Assembly (NCBI RefSeq): GCF_014202295.1
Contig: NZ_JACHGM010000002.1
Coordinates: forward strand, 124,001-188,000
Direction: 5' to 3'
Length of the DNA stretch: 64,000 bases
Origin: Borreliella afzelii
GTDB lineage: Bacteria; Spirochaetota; Spirochaetia; Borreliales; Borreliaceae
A program made the translations under genes and the position numbers. The notes beneath the pieces were generated by a model, which made no database searches, was not told the origin of the DNA, and was given only the letters and a program-made list of their open reading frames with translations. Below are positions 54,039 to 62,928 of this stretch, one piece after another. How positions within the stretch are numbered: the first letter of the stretch is position 1; the number at the start of each line of letters is the position of its first letter.

Positions 54039-56561
54039 TTACTTTATCACTATGTTTACAAGCTTGTTTTTAATTACAATTATTTTTACTATTTTTTTAT
54101 TGAATAAGTTTGATTTTATTTTGCTATTTTCCATTGCTATTTCTTTTAGCTCTTCTTCATCTGTCTCTTTGTTTAGTAAAATTTTGTCTTTTATTTTTCC
54201 ATTTATTTGCAAGACAATTTCTTTTGTCTCTTTAATAATAAGGGTTTCATCGAATTTTGGCCATTTTGAATTTTTGAATAAACTAGGAGTTTCTCCAATA
54301 TACTCCCACAGTTCTTCTGCTAAATGGGGTGCATACGGGGATAAAATAATGATAAATGGTTTAAATATATTCAAATAATTTTTTTCATACTTTGAAAGTT
54401 CATTTATAAATATCATCATGGCAGAGATTGCTGTGTTGAAATTTAGTTTTTCTGTGTCTTCTGTGACTTTTTTTATTACTTTGTGTAGTTGAGACATTAT
54501 TTCCTTTGGGGGATTGTCTTTTGATAGTTCTTTTTCTCTTAAGTTCCAAATTTTGTTTAAAAATCGAAAAACACCAATAATGCCTTTAGTGTTCCAAGGT
54601 TTAGAATCTGTTAATGGTCCCATAAACATTTCATAAATCCTTATTGAATCTGCTCCAAATTCCTTAATAATGTCGTCTGGGTTTATTACGTTTTTTAAAG
54701 ACTTTGACATTTTGGCAATTACTTGGGTTACTTCTTTATTATCCTTTTTGTCAAAAAATTTATTGTCTTTTTCTATAACTTGGTCGTTAGGTATTAAAAC
54801 CCCATTTTCTTTTTGATAAGAAAATGCCGTTATTATGCCTTGATTTATTAGCTTTTTAAAAGGTTCTTTGGTATTTACATGTCCTAGATCATAAAGAACT
54901 TTGTGCCAAAACCTTGAGTAAAGTAGGTGTAATACTGTATGTTCAGCTCCACCTATGTATAGGTCAACTGGCATCCAATATTCAATTTTTTTATGATTTG
55001 CAAACTCTTTTGAGTTTTTAGGGTCAAGGTATCTCAAATAATACCAACAAGAGCCTGCCCATTGAGGCATTGTGTTTGTTTCCCTTGTAAAATCTGTATC
55101 TTTTACGTTTACCCAATCTTTAATCCTTGATAAAGGAGATTCTCCTGTTCCGGAAGGTTTATAGTTTGCAGTTTCTGGAAGCTTTAAGGGAAGATCGTTT
55201 TTTTCTAAAGGTATTGCATTTCCAAGCTTATCAAATAAAATAGGTATAGGTTCTCCCCAATATCTTTGTCTTGAAAAAACCCAATCTCTAAGTTTGTAGG
55301 TAACCGTTTCTTTCCCCTTTTTGTTTTTAGTAAGCCATTTGATTACTTTATCTTTTACTTCAGAATTTTTAAGATTATTAAATTCATCAGGAGAATTTAT
55401 TGAAATTCCATCATTAATAAATGCTTTTTCTAGTATTTCATTTTTTCCTGATTTTGATATCACAGGTAAAATTTTTAATTTATACTTTTTAGCAAATTGA
55501 AAGTCCCTCTCATCATGTGCTGGAACACCCATTACAGCTCCACTTCCATAAGTTCCTAGTACATAGCTTCCAACCCAAATTGGAATTTTTACATTTGTTA
55601 TTGGGTGAAATGCATAAGAGCCTGTAAAAACCCCCGATTTATCTTTTTCAAGAGAGGTCCTTTTAAGATCGCTTTTGAGTTCTTCTTGCTTTATATATTT
55701 CAAGACATTGCTTTTAAAGTTATCTTTTGTTATTTTTTCTACTAGTTTATTTTCTGGTGCGATTACTAAATATGTGATACCAAAGATTGTGTCTGGCCTT
55801 GTTGTAAAAACTTTAATTTTATCATTGTACCCTTCAATTTCAAAGTCGATTTCAACACCAGTTGATTTGCCAATCCAATTTCGTTGCATTTCTTTTACAG
55901 ATTCAGGCCATTCTAATTCTTCAAGATCGTTTAACAATCTTTCAGCATACTTTGTAATTTTTAAAACCCACTGTCTTAAATATTTTTTTTCGACGTTGTG
56001 AAATCCTCTCTCAGATTTTGGTCCGTTTGGAGTTTGAATAATTTCTTCATTTGCTAATACTGTTCCAAGTTCAGGACAGTACCATACGGGCATTTCTTTT
56101 GCATAAGCTAGTCCTTTTTTATATAATTGCAAGAAAATCCACTGTGTCCATTTATAGTAATTTTCGTCATGGGTTCTAATTTCCCTATCCCAATCATAGG
56201 CAAAGCCCAAAGCTTTTATTTGTTTTTTAAATTTATTAATATTTTCTTCAGTACTTTTTTTAGGATGAGTCCCTGTTTGTATTGCATAATTTTCAGCAGG
56301 AAGCCCAAAACTATCAAATCCTATTGGGTGAAGTACATGAAATCCATTTAAAATCTTGTATCTTGCAAATATATCAGTAGCTGTATATCCTTCTGGATGG
56401 CCAACATGGAGCCCGTTGGCAGAAGGATAGGGGAACATGTCAAGTATGTATAATCTTTTTTCTTTAGGAATGTTTGGATCTTCTATTACTTTATATGTTT
56501 TGTTATTATCCCAAAATTCTTGCCATTTTTTTTCAATTTTTATGAATTCGTATTTAGACAT
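54039..56561 (-). CDS. leuS: Leucyl-tRNA synthetase
   Basis: 840 residues, class I. HIGH motif HVGH at 52-55, CP1 editing domain (about 220-410) with TTRPDTIFG and GVPAHDERDFQFAKKY including the specificity Asp, KMSKS motif AKMSKSLKNV near 617, then the anticodon-binding domain and short C-terminal domain. ATG with AAGAGGAG ribosome site. A tRNA-Leu gene lies 90 bp upstream on the same strand. Confidence 0.97.
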   Translation of the reverse strand: MSKYEFIKIEKKWQEFWDNNKTYKVIEDPNIPKEKRLYILDMFPYPSANGLHVGHPEGYTATDIFARYKILNGFHVLHPIGFDSFGLPAENYAIQTGTHPKKSTEENINKFKKQIKALGFAYDWDREIRTHDENYYKWTQWIFLQLYKKGLAYAKEMPVWYCPELGTVLANEEIIQTPNGPKSERGFHNVEKKYLRQWVLKITKYAERLLNDLEELEWPESVKEMQRNWIGKSTGVEIDFEIEGYNDKIKVFTTRPDTIFGITYLVIAPENKLVEKITKDNFKSNVLKYIKQEELKSDLKRTSLEKDKSGVFTGSYAFHPITNVKIPIWVGSYVLGTYGSGAVMGVPAHDERDFQFAKKYKLKILPVISKSGKNEILEKAFINDGISINSPDEFNNLKNSEVKDKVIKWLTKNKKGKETVTYKLRDWVFSRQRYWGEPIPILFDKLGNAIPLEKNDLPLKLPETANYKPSGTGESPLSRIKDWVNVKDTDFTRETNTMPQWAGSCWYYLRYLDPKNSKEFANHKKIEYWMPVDLYIGGAEHTVLHLLYSRFWHKVLYDLGHVNTKEPFKKLINQGIITAFSYQKENGVLIPNDQVIEKDNKFFDKKDNKEVTQVIAKMSKSLKNVINPDDIIKEFGADSIRIYEMFMGPLTDSKPWNTKGIIGVFRFLNKIWNLREKELSKDNPPKEIMSQLHKVIKKVTEDTEKLNFNTAISAMMIFINELSKYEKNYLNIFKPFIIILSPYAPHLAEELWEYIGETPSLFKNSKWPKFDETLIIKETKEIVLQINGKIKDKILLNKETDEEELKEIAMENSKIKSNLFNKKIVKIIVIKNKLVNIVIK

Positions 56562-56651
56562 TTCTCCTCTTGAAAATTAATTTACAATTTATTCTTTAAC
56601 AACCTTTTAGATCACACTTTTATTAATTTAATAAGCCATTAGCAATTTTAA

Positions 56652-56737
56652 TGCTGTGAACTGGACTTGAACCAGCATGGGCTTATCGCCCACTAGCCCC
56701 TCAAGCTAGCGTGTCTACCACTTCCACCACCACAGCA
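56652..56737 (-). tRNA. tRNA-Leu (anticodon GAG)
   Basis: 86 bases on the - strand. Acceptor stem TGCTGTG/CACAGCA pairs fully; anticodon stem CTAGC/GCTAG encloses loop TTGAGGG, anticodon GAG, reading CUC/CUU. A long class II variable arm (TGGGC-GATAA-GCCCA) and TTCAAGT T-loop confirm leucine. CCA is not encoded. A consensus promoter lies 10 bp upstream (next entry). Downstream leuS suggests possible co-transcription. Confidence 0.95.
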
Positions 56738-56746
56738 TTACTAACC

Positions 56747-56776
56747 ATTATATTTTTTATTTTAAATTTTTGTCAA
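56747..56776 (-). promoter_or_regulatory. Consensus sigma-70 promoter for tRNA-Leu
   Basis: On the - strand TTGACA (56776-56771) and TATAAT (56752-56747) are both perfect and 18 bp apart; the start would be near 56740, only about three bases before the tRNA. The -35 lies inside the last codons of dedA (Val-Asp-Lys), and the -10 lies just past its stop. Confidence 0.85.
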
Positions 56777-57371
56777 CTTTTTTATTTTTTTTAATTACGT
56801 AGATTATTATTGTTGTTGCTATTACGGTAATAAATATTGCAAATATAATTATTTTTATTTTTGAAAATATTATTTCAAATGATTGTCCTAGTTTAAAACT
56901 TAGAGTAAAATAAACTATTATTGAGAGCAAAGTTGCAAAAAAGTCAGAAACAATAAATAGATTGGATTTCATGTTTCCCATTCCTGCTGATATAAATATT
57001 GCGTTTCTAACTCCAAAGGGGACGAACCTCCCTATAAATAAAGTTAATACTCCGTATTGACCATAATAGTAATTTATTTTATCAAGTAATGTGCTGTCTT
57101 TTTTATTTTTAAATAATTTATTCCCCATTAATTTTCCAATGTAAAAGGATATTATATCTCCAAGATAGGCTCCCCAAAAAATTCCCAAAAATATTAATAG
57201 AGTATATTCATTTTTTCGACTAGCCAAAATTCCACCCATTAGTACTATTGCATCTTCGGAAATAGGGACATTAAGTCCTGCTAAAATAAGCAAAGAAAAA
57301 AATACTATTGGGGAATAAGCTATGTTTGAATCGATGTATTCTATTATTGCGGTTATATTCATTGTTGTCAT
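56757..57371 (-). CDS. dedA: DedA-family membrane protein
   Basis: 204 residues with about five membrane segments and DedA motifs: GLNVPISEDAIVLMGG (about 33-48), GAYLGDIISFYIGKLMG (about 67-83) and FIGRFVPFGVRNAIFISAGMGNM (about 112-134; the Arg-Xn-Pro signature). DedA proteins are lipid transporter/scramblase-like; loss of the Borrelia homologue (BB_0250) is reported to disturb division. It overlaps pcs by four bases (ATGA). Its end carries the tRNA-Leu -35 element. Confidence 0.94.
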   Translation of the reverse strand: MTTMNITAIIEYIDSNIAYSPIVFFSLLILAGLNVPISEDAIVLMGGILASRKNEYTLLIFLGIFWGAYLGDIISFYIGKLMGNKLFKNKKDSTLLDKINYYYGQYGVLTLFIGRFVPFGVRNAIFISAGMGNMKSNLFIVSDFFATLLSIIVYFTLSFKLGQSFEIIFSKIKIIIFAIFITVIATTIIIYVIKKNKKVDKNLK

Positions 57372-58072
57372 CTATTTCTTGTTTTATAGGTTAAATATAT
57401 GCTTGCTAAAGTTAAATATGCAAAGTAAAGAATGAGAACGGTTTTTGCTATTTTTAATGCTTCTGCAGATAACTCTGAGAATATTGATATAACAAATATT
57501 AGGCAACTTATTATCGTTAATGGTATGGTGATTTTCCTTAATTCTTTAGTTTTTGATGGGTAAATAAATTTTATTGGGATAAAGCTTGTAATAATGCATA
57601 TTGACATCATAATAAGATTTGTTGTTTGCTCTATTTTAAAGATTATGTTTAATATTACAAAGATATTCCATAGAGAAGGAAATCCTCTAAAGTAGTTATC
57701 ATTTGTTTTTGCATCTGTTCTTGAGAATTGGTATGCTGATGAGAATAGAATTCCAATTGCAATGCCAACTTTATATCTTTCTTCAATGAATTCTCCTAAA
57801 TAAAAAAATATAACGGGTATGAATGTATAGTTTATGTAGTCTGTAATGTTGTCAAGTAGAGTGCCATCAATTTCAGGTATTAATTCTTTTACCCTAAGCT
57901 TTCTTGCCATAGTTCCATCAATTCCGTCTATTATGAGTCCTATTACTATTAACTTTAAAAGAAGAGAATAATCACCATTTATAATTGAAATTATTGAGTA
58001 AAGTCCCACAATCAAGCCAGATGCTGTAAAAACATGTACAAGCCAAGCTAAAATCAAATTTATATTTTTCAC
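57368..58072 (-). CDS. pcs: Phosphatidylcholine synthase Pcs
   Basis: 234-residue integral membrane CDP-alcohol phosphotransferase that condenses choline with CDP-diacylglycerol to phosphatidylcholine in one step. The catalytic signature IDGIDGTMARKLRVKELIPEIDGTLLDNITD keeps DG-x2-AR-x12-G-x3-D-x3-D, the longer spacing seen in bacterial Pcs. Borrelia membranes contain phosphatidylcholine, and this is BB_0249 as I recall. Linked to dedA, which also touches membrane lipids. Confidence 0.93.
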   Translation of the reverse strand: MKNINLILAWLVHVFTASGLIVGLYSIISIINGDYSLLLKLIVIGLIIDGIDGTMARKLRVKELIPEIDGTLLDNITDYINYTFIPVIFFYLGEFIEERYKVGIAIGILFSSAYQFSRTDAKTNDNYFRGFPSLWNIFVILNIIFKIEQTTNLIMMSICIITSFIPIKFIYPSKTKELRKITIPLTIISCLIFVISIFSELSAEALKIAKTVLILYFAYLTLASIYLTYKTRNR

Positions 58073-58085
58073 AGTAAATCTCCTT

Positions 58086-59858
58086 TTATTGGAATATTTT
58101 CTTTATCTCTTCAAGTCTACATTTGAAAATGTTTATAGTGTTTTCTATTGTTGCTTTTTTTGTTAAATCTACCCCGGTAATATTTAAGGAATCTAATGGA
58201 TATTTAGAACCACCTGTTTTTAAAAATTTTATATAATTTGCTACGGCATCTTTTTTATTTTCTTTAATGTCTTTGTATATTGATAGAGCGGCTGCAATGC
58301 CTGTAGCATACTGGTACACATAAAAGGGTGAATAAAAGTGAGGAATCCTAAGGCATTCAAGGGGACTTAATTCATCAAATTTTAGACTAGGGCCAAAGTA
58401 TTTTTTTAGCAAATTCATATAAGTTTCTGTTAGTGTTTCTTTTACTATAGGTTCTTCTTTGCTAATCATTTCATGAATAATATACTCAAATTCAGCAAAC
58501 ATTGTTTGTCGGAAGAATGTTGAAATCATATCGTCAATTTGTGTTAGTTTTATATATTTAATTTTTTTAGTATCAGTTTCGTTTTTAAGTAAAAATTCTG
58601 CTAATATTTGCTCATTAATTATTGATGCTATTTCTGCTTCAAAAATAGAATAATTATAGTGCGGAAATGGATTGTTTTTTATGCTAAAGTAAGAGTGCAT
58701 TGAATGTCCTGCTTCGTGTGCAAGCGTAAACATATCTCTTATTGATTCTTCTTTGTAATTAAGGAGTATATAAGGTTTTCCGTTGTATGATCCAGCGCTA
58801 AAGGCTCCGGATCTTTTTCCAGTATTCTCGTATTTATCAACCCATCTTTCTTTTAAAAGACCGTTTCTTAAGATTTCTGTATATTCATTTCCCAATATTT
58901 CTAAAGATTTTAATATTTTTTCACAAGCTTCTTCAAATGAATTTTTGAATGTTATTCCTTTTGTTAATGGTACGTAAACATCGTAGTGATATAGATATTC
59001 TTGGTTTAAAACTTTTTTTCTAAAGTCATAATAGTCATTAAGCGCAGATAAATTTTCATTGACAGTTTCGATTAAATTTGTATAGACTTTTTTATCAATG
59101 TTATTTGAGAAGAGTTGCATTGAAAAAGTATTTTTGAATTTTCTTGTCTTTGCAATGAAGTGATTTTTTTTAAAGTCTGAAATAATAAGATTGGCAAGTG
59201 TATTCTCATTGTTTTTGTATTTTTGATAAAATTTCAAAAAAGCTTCTTTTCGTATTTTTTGATCTTCGTTTTGTAAAAATAGCGTATAAGTGGAATTGGT
59301 TAAAGGGCGTCCATTAATTTCTCCGAATTCCATATCAGCATTTGTTAATGCTGAGAATATGCTTTGATAAGATGAGTAAAGAGGGGTGTAGTTTGCAAGT
59401 ATTTCCTCTTCTTGTTCGCTTAAAATATGGTTTTTTTCTCTTAGTATTTTTTCAATTGCAATTTTTTTTTCCTTAAGCTCGGGTGCATTTATCCAAGCTT
59501 GAATTTTTTTTGCATCTGTTTTTAGTATTTTGGGCATTAAGAATGAGGTAGTATTAGATACCTTTGTAGCTATATTAACACATGTAGAATATATTTTATT
59601 TGAATCCTTGTTGGTTACATCTGTTTCTAATTGAAGCATTGCATAGTAGGAGACCTTTTCTAAATCTTCCATAATTTCATAATATTTGTTTAAAGTTTCT
59701 TTAAATAAATCAAAATTTAATTCCAACTTTTCATATTTTTTAAATTCTTTGGTTTTAATTTCAATAGCATTGATTGCTTTTGTATATTCTTCTACATTTG
59801 CGAATAGAAAGGATAAATCCCATTTATCATTCTCGTTGATTTCATTTCTATTTGTCAC
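58086..59858 (-). CDS. pepF: Oligoendopeptidase F (M3B family)
   Basis: 590 residues, thimet-like zinc metallopeptidase cleaving cytosolic oligopeptides. The HExxH motif is in FTLAHEAGHSMHSYFS near residue 381, followed by the downstream Glu in YSIFEAEIASIINE. Length matches PepF. GTG start fixed by GAGGAG seven bases upstream. Follows rdgB across a 119-bp gap that holds only an AT-rich 7-bp hairpin (59941-59958). Confidence 0.95.
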   Translation of the reverse strand: MTNRNEINENDKWDLSFLFANVEEYTKAINAIEIKTKEFKKYEKLELNFDLFKETLNKYYEIMEDLEKVSYYAMLQLETDVTNKDSNKIYSTCVNIATKVSNTTSFLMPKILKTDAKKIQAWINAPELKEKKIAIEKILREKNHILSEQEEEILANYTPLYSSYQSIFSALTNADMEFGEINGRPLTNSTYTLFLQNEDQKIRKEAFLKFYQKYKNNENTLANLIISDFKKNHFIAKTRKFKNTFSMQLFSNNIDKKVYTNLIETVNENLSALNDYYDFRKKVLNQEYLYHYDVYVPLTKGITFKNSFEEACEKILKSLEILGNEYTEILRNGLLKERWVDKYENTGKRSGAFSAGSYNGKPYILLNYKEESIRDMFTLAHEAGHSMHSYFSIKNNPFPHYNYSIFEAEIASIINEQILAEFLLKNETDTKKIKYIKLTQIDDMISTFFRQTMFAEFEYIIHEMISKEEPIVKETLTETYMNLLKKYFGPSLKFDELSPLECLRIPHFYSPFYVYQYATGIAAALSIYKDIKENKKDAVANYIKFLKTGGSKYPLDSLNITGVDLTKKATIENTINIFKCRLEEIKKIFQ

Positions 59859-59977
59859 TAAAATCTCCTCTTCCTTTTTTTATTCTTTGGAAAGAAATAA
59901 TACATTGAAATTTTATAAACATTGTGCTTTTTATTTTACAATAAAGTCTAAACTTTATACATAAAAAGCCTTTAAGT

Positions 59978-60583
59978 TTAACTGTTGAATAAAGATTCTA
60001 ATAAAAATTTTTTAAATTTTGAAAATGCTATTCCTCGATGAGATATTTTGTTTTTTTCTTCAAGCGTTAGATCGCTAAGCTTTTTATTATTTTTAGTTAA
60101 AAATATTGAATCATAACCAAATCCATGGTTTTTATCAGCATTTAAACTTAAGGCAATTTTCCCCTTAATAATTCCTTCAAAATTTGATATTTGTCTATTT
60201 TTTGATATATAACTTATGTTGCATATAAAATATGCATGTCTATTTTTTTCATTTTTCATTAAGTCTAAGATAAGTTGATTTTTTTCATTAGTGCTTAATT
60301 TTTTACATAGCTTGTAGGTGTCATATCTTTTAGAGTAAATTCCAGGCTCCAAGTTTAGTGCCTCAATGCATAGTCCAGAATCTTCTCCAAAGACATTTTG
60401 ATTTTTATTTAAGATTTCAAACAGTGCTTTTGCTTTAAGTAAAGAGTTTTCTTTAAATGTTTTTCCTGTTTCTTTTATGTTAAAATTTTGAGGGACTATT
60501 AAGTTTAAATTAGGTATATCTAATATATTTTTTACTTCATTTATTTTATTTTCATTTGTTGTTGCAAAAAATAGTGTTTTCAT
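59978..60583 (-). CDS. rdgB: Inosine/xanthosine triphosphatase RdgB (HAM1)
   Basis: 201 residues with Ham1 family motifs: [13 protein letters not shown] (substrate loop), [32 protein letters not shown] and KISHRGIAF. It removes non-canonical purine nucleotides such as ITP, dITP and XTP from the pool. ATG start; a TATAAT (- strand, 60619-60614) lies about 31 bp upstream without a convincing -35. It heads a - strand run with pepF, pcs and dedA. Confidence 0.95.
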   Translation of the reverse strand: MKTLFFATTNENKINEVKNILDIPNLNLIVPQNFNIKETGKTFKENSLLKAKALFEILNKNQNVFGEDSGLCIEALNLEPGIYSKRYDTYKLCKKLSTNEKNQLILDLMKNEKNRHAYFICNISYISKNRQISNFEGIIKGKIALSLNADKNHGFGYDSIFLTKNNKKLSDLTLEEKNKISHRGIAFSKFKKFLLESLFNS

Positions 60584-60613
60584 TTATATAATAATAAAGT
60601 ATTTGTGAGTTTA

Positions 60614-60619
60614 ATTATA
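60614..60619 (-). promoter_or_regulatory. Candidate -10 element for rdgB
   Basis: TATAAT on the - strand, preceded by a TTG, in the 197-bp gap between divergent rdgB and the M23 gene. The -35 is weak. The same gap has (TG)5 at 60655-60664 and no other clear element; a poor TTGGAT/TAAAAT pair (60704, 60725) might serve the + strand gene. Confidence 0.4.
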
Positions 60620-60780
60620 CAATCATATTAATTTTAAGTATTATTTTCTTTAATTGTGTGTGTGTTTATTAAATATTTTTATACCAGGTTTTTATCGAAA
60701 AATTTGGATTTTTGTCTAAAGTGTTAAAATAAATTTTTAATTTTTTTGTTTGAGCGTGGTAATTTTTAGTAAGGTTTGTT

Positions 60781-61806
60781 ATGAAAAAAAGAATTAAATT
60801 TAAAATTATTTCAGGGTTTAAGGGAATTTTCAAGTTTTTTTTAATTATTTGTAATTCTTTATTTGTAGCTCTTAAAGCCATACATTCTTTTTTTAAGCAA
60901 AATATTAGCTTTATGATTATTCCCCATGTTAAAGGGAATGTAAAAAATATTAAAATTTCTTTTTTGACTTTATTTTTCTTTTCTACTTTTTTTTTAGGCG
61001 GGTTTATAGGGTTTGTTTTGCTTGCTGTTAACTATGTTACTCTCTCATCAATTGTAAAATCTACAGAGAAAAATTACTCTTTAGCAGAATCTGAGATTGA
61101 AGATTTTAGAAATACAGTTGTGGAAATTAATTCTGTTGCAAAAAATTTTTCCAAAATTTTAGATGAGCTTAAAACCTCTTTAAAAATTAATTCTAATAGT
61201 GTTGATTTAAATAAAAATAAACAAGATGGAGATCTTTCTGATTTTATTGATTTGCAAATTTTAGAAGCTAATTCAATAAAAGAGCTTAGTGATCTTAAAA
61301 ACATTAAAAGTAAAATAGAAAGTTCAATTCCTCCTCTTAAAAGCATAGTTAAGGTTTTGCACGCTCAAAATAAGCTTTTAAATGATATTCCATCTCTTTG
61401 GCCTCTTGCGGGTGGATCTGGAATTATTACTTTGCATTTTGGCCCTGCTATTGAGCCTTTTACTAGGCAGTGGTATATTCACAAAGGCATAGATCTTGGA
61501 GGGGTTAGAATTGGAACTCCTATTGTTGCAACTGCTGATGGGGAGGTTGTTAGGGCAAGTTATCAATCAGCAGGCTATGGTAATTTTGTTCAAATTAAGC
61601 ATAAGTATGGGCTTGCGACTCTTTATGCGCATATGTCGCGCCTTAATACCTCTAAAGGGTCTTATGTTAAAAAGGGGCAGGTAATTGGATTTATGGGACA
61701 AACAGGTTATGCAACAGGTCCTCATGTTCATTATGAGGTTCGTGTAGGTTCTCAAGTTATTAATCCTGATATGTATTTAAATTTGGCAACAGGAGCTTCA
61801 AAATAG
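60781..61806 (+). CDS. M23 (LytM) endopeptidase linked to bactofilin
   Basis: 341 residues (BB_0246): basic cytoplasmic N-terminus (about 1-60), one membrane span (about 61-83), a periplasmic coiled coil (about 90-200) and an M23 domain with IHKGIDLGG, LYAHMSR and GPHVHYEVRVG, so the metal-binding His/Asp set is intact. Membrane-anchored M23 proteins with coiled coils next to bactofilins are involved in cell shape elsewhere. ATG with AAGG nearby; the next gene begins directly after its stop. Confidence 0.93.
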   Translation: MKKRIKFKIISGFKGIFKFFLIICNSLFVALKAIHSFFKQNISFMIIPHVKGNVKNIKISFLTLFFFSTFFLGGFIGFVLLAVNYVTLSSIVKSTEKNYSLAESEIEDFRNTVVEINSVAKNFSKILDELKTSLKINSNSVDLNKNKQDGDLSDFIDLQILEANSIKELSDLKNIKSKIESSIPPLKSIVKVLHAQNKLLNDIPSLWPLAGGSGIITLHFGPAIEPFTRQWYIHKGIDLGGVRIGTPIVATADGEVVRASYQSAGYGNFVQIKHKYGLATLYAHMSRLNTSKGSYVKKGQVIGFMGQTGYATGPHVHYEVRVGSQVINPDMYLNLATGASK

Positions 61807-62361
61807 ATGTTAAATTTTTTGACTGTGAAAAAAGAAAAAAAAGCATCGCCTTTGTTTATTTTTGATGAAATAAAAACAATAGTGGGTGTTGGTGATTTTT
61901 TTAAAGGGGATTTGGTTTCAAATAATTTTATTCGACTTGATGGTGATTTTATTGGTACTATTAGTTCTACAAAAAGAGTAATTATTGGAGAGAGCGGGAG
62001 GATTAAATCTAGTATTGATGCTAATGAGCTTGTTATTTCTGGAATGGTTGTAGGCAATATTTATGCTAAAAGCAAGATTAAAATATTTGCATCAGGGTGT
62101 GTTATTGGAAATATTTCTTGCAAGTCGATTGAGGTTGAAGAGGGCGCTATTATTGATGGGTATATGGATATTGGTGCTGAGTATCTTAGAGCTCCTGAGA
62201 GAAATACATTTTTCTATACCGGTTCTTATAAGGTTAATGAAGATCTTTTAATTGAAGTTAATAAGGAATATCAAGAAGAAAAAAAATCTTTTCAACCTTT
62301 AGAAGGTGAAGATGATAAATATTTTTCAAGTGTTATGAGTAAAATAGATGAAAGTAAATAA
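61807..62361 (+). CDS. Bactofilin
   Basis: 184 residues (BB_0245). The bactofilin beta-helix is seen from about 22 to 130 with repeats such as IVGVGDFFKGDLVSNNFIRLDGDFIGTI, RVIIGESGRIKSSIDANELVISGMVVGNI and CIGNISCKSIEVEEGAIIDGYM. The polar C-terminus (about 135-184) is a probable partner-binding tail. Bactofilins polymerise without nucleotide and scaffold peptidoglycan enzymes, here presumably the M23 partner encoded immediately upstream. Confidence 0.94.
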   Translation: MLNFLTVKKEKKASPLFIFDEIKTIVGVGDFFKGDLVSNNFIRLDGDFIGTISSTKRVIIGESGRIKSSIDANELVISGMVVGNIYAKSKIKIFASGCVIGNISCKSIEVEEGAIIDGYMDIGAEYLRAPERNTFFYTGSYKVNEDLLIEVNKEYQEEKKSFQPLEGEDDKYFSSVMSKIDESK

Positions 62362-62842
62362 TTTGATTGCTGGGGCATTAAATCTTAATTCAAAAGATTA
62401 TAAAAAAGGTGGTAAAAAAGTATTTTTTGATAAGAGTAATGTTTTTTCTTCAGTGTTTCAGACTGAAAGTGTTAAAGAAGATAAGCGTTTTATTTTGCTT
62501 GAAAATGGCGAATTTAATCTTGATTTGATTAAAAATATGTTAGATGGAATTAACGAGATTGGCGAGAGACTTTTGAGCGAGCCTTCAAGGCAAAATGTTA
62601 TTTTTTACAAAAAAGTTATTTCAGAGTTTATATCTATTATAATATCATCTTCTGTTTGTTTGAAAGAGCAAAAAGGGGGGAGTTTGGGAGATCCCAAGCG
62701 TCCCAAATATAGAATTATTAAGATTATTAACGATAAGCTAGACAAACTTGCCTATTCTGTTTTGCAAAATCAAATGAGCCAGATTAAACTTTTAGATAGC
62801 ATTGAAGAAATTCAAGGTTTACTTGTGAATTTACTAATGTAA
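62348..62842 (+). CDS. DUF327 (YaaR-like) protein
   Basis: 164 residues (BB_0244). Helical protein with the DUF327 pattern: NGEFNLDLIKNMLDGINEIGERLLSEPSRQNVIFYKKVISEFISIII, KRPKYRIIKIINDKLDKLAYSVLQNQ and LLDSIEEIQGLLVNLL. Overlaps bactofilin by 14 bases, so the three genes are probably one operon. Function of DUF327 is not known; the position suggests a bactofilin or M23 cofactor, inference only. Followed by a strong hairpin. Confidence 0.87.
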   Translation: MKVNNLIAGALNLNSKDYKKGGKKVFFDKSNVFSSVFQTESVKEDKRFILLENGEFNLDLIKNMLDGINEIGERLLSEPSRQNVIFYKKVISEFISIIISSSVCLKEQKGGSLGDPKRPKYRIIKIINDKLDKLAYSVLQNQMSQIKLLDSIEEIQGLLVNLLM

Positions 62843-62883
62843 ATTAGGTTTGGGGCTTTTAAAATATTTTAAATTTTAAATTA

Positions 62884-62908
62884 AAAGGGATTGTTTAACA
62901 ATCCCTTT
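62884..62908. terminator. Bidirectional intrinsic terminator
   Basis: AAAGGGATTGTT (62884-62895) and AACAATCCCTTT (62897-62908) are perfect 12-bp inverted copies around one base, giving about a 10-bp stem and five-base loop. It lies between the convergent YaaR-like gene and glpD. U-tracts are modest on both strands, but it is the strongest hairpin I see. Confidence 0.8.
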
Positions 62909-62928
62909 GTTGAATAGTAAATATTAAA

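Noticed and set aside
54028..54378. + strand frame opposite leuS 3' end
   Set aside because: Phe/Ser/Ile-rich shadow of LeuRS; no independent support.
59941..59958. Hairpin ATAAAGT-CTAA-ACTTTAT between rdgB and pepF
   Set aside because: Only seven AT-rich pairs and no U-tract on the - strand; not a supportable terminator.
60655..60664. (TG)5 dinucleotide run between rdgB and the M23 gene
   Set aside because: Too short for credible slipped-strand phase variation and outside clear promoter hexamers.
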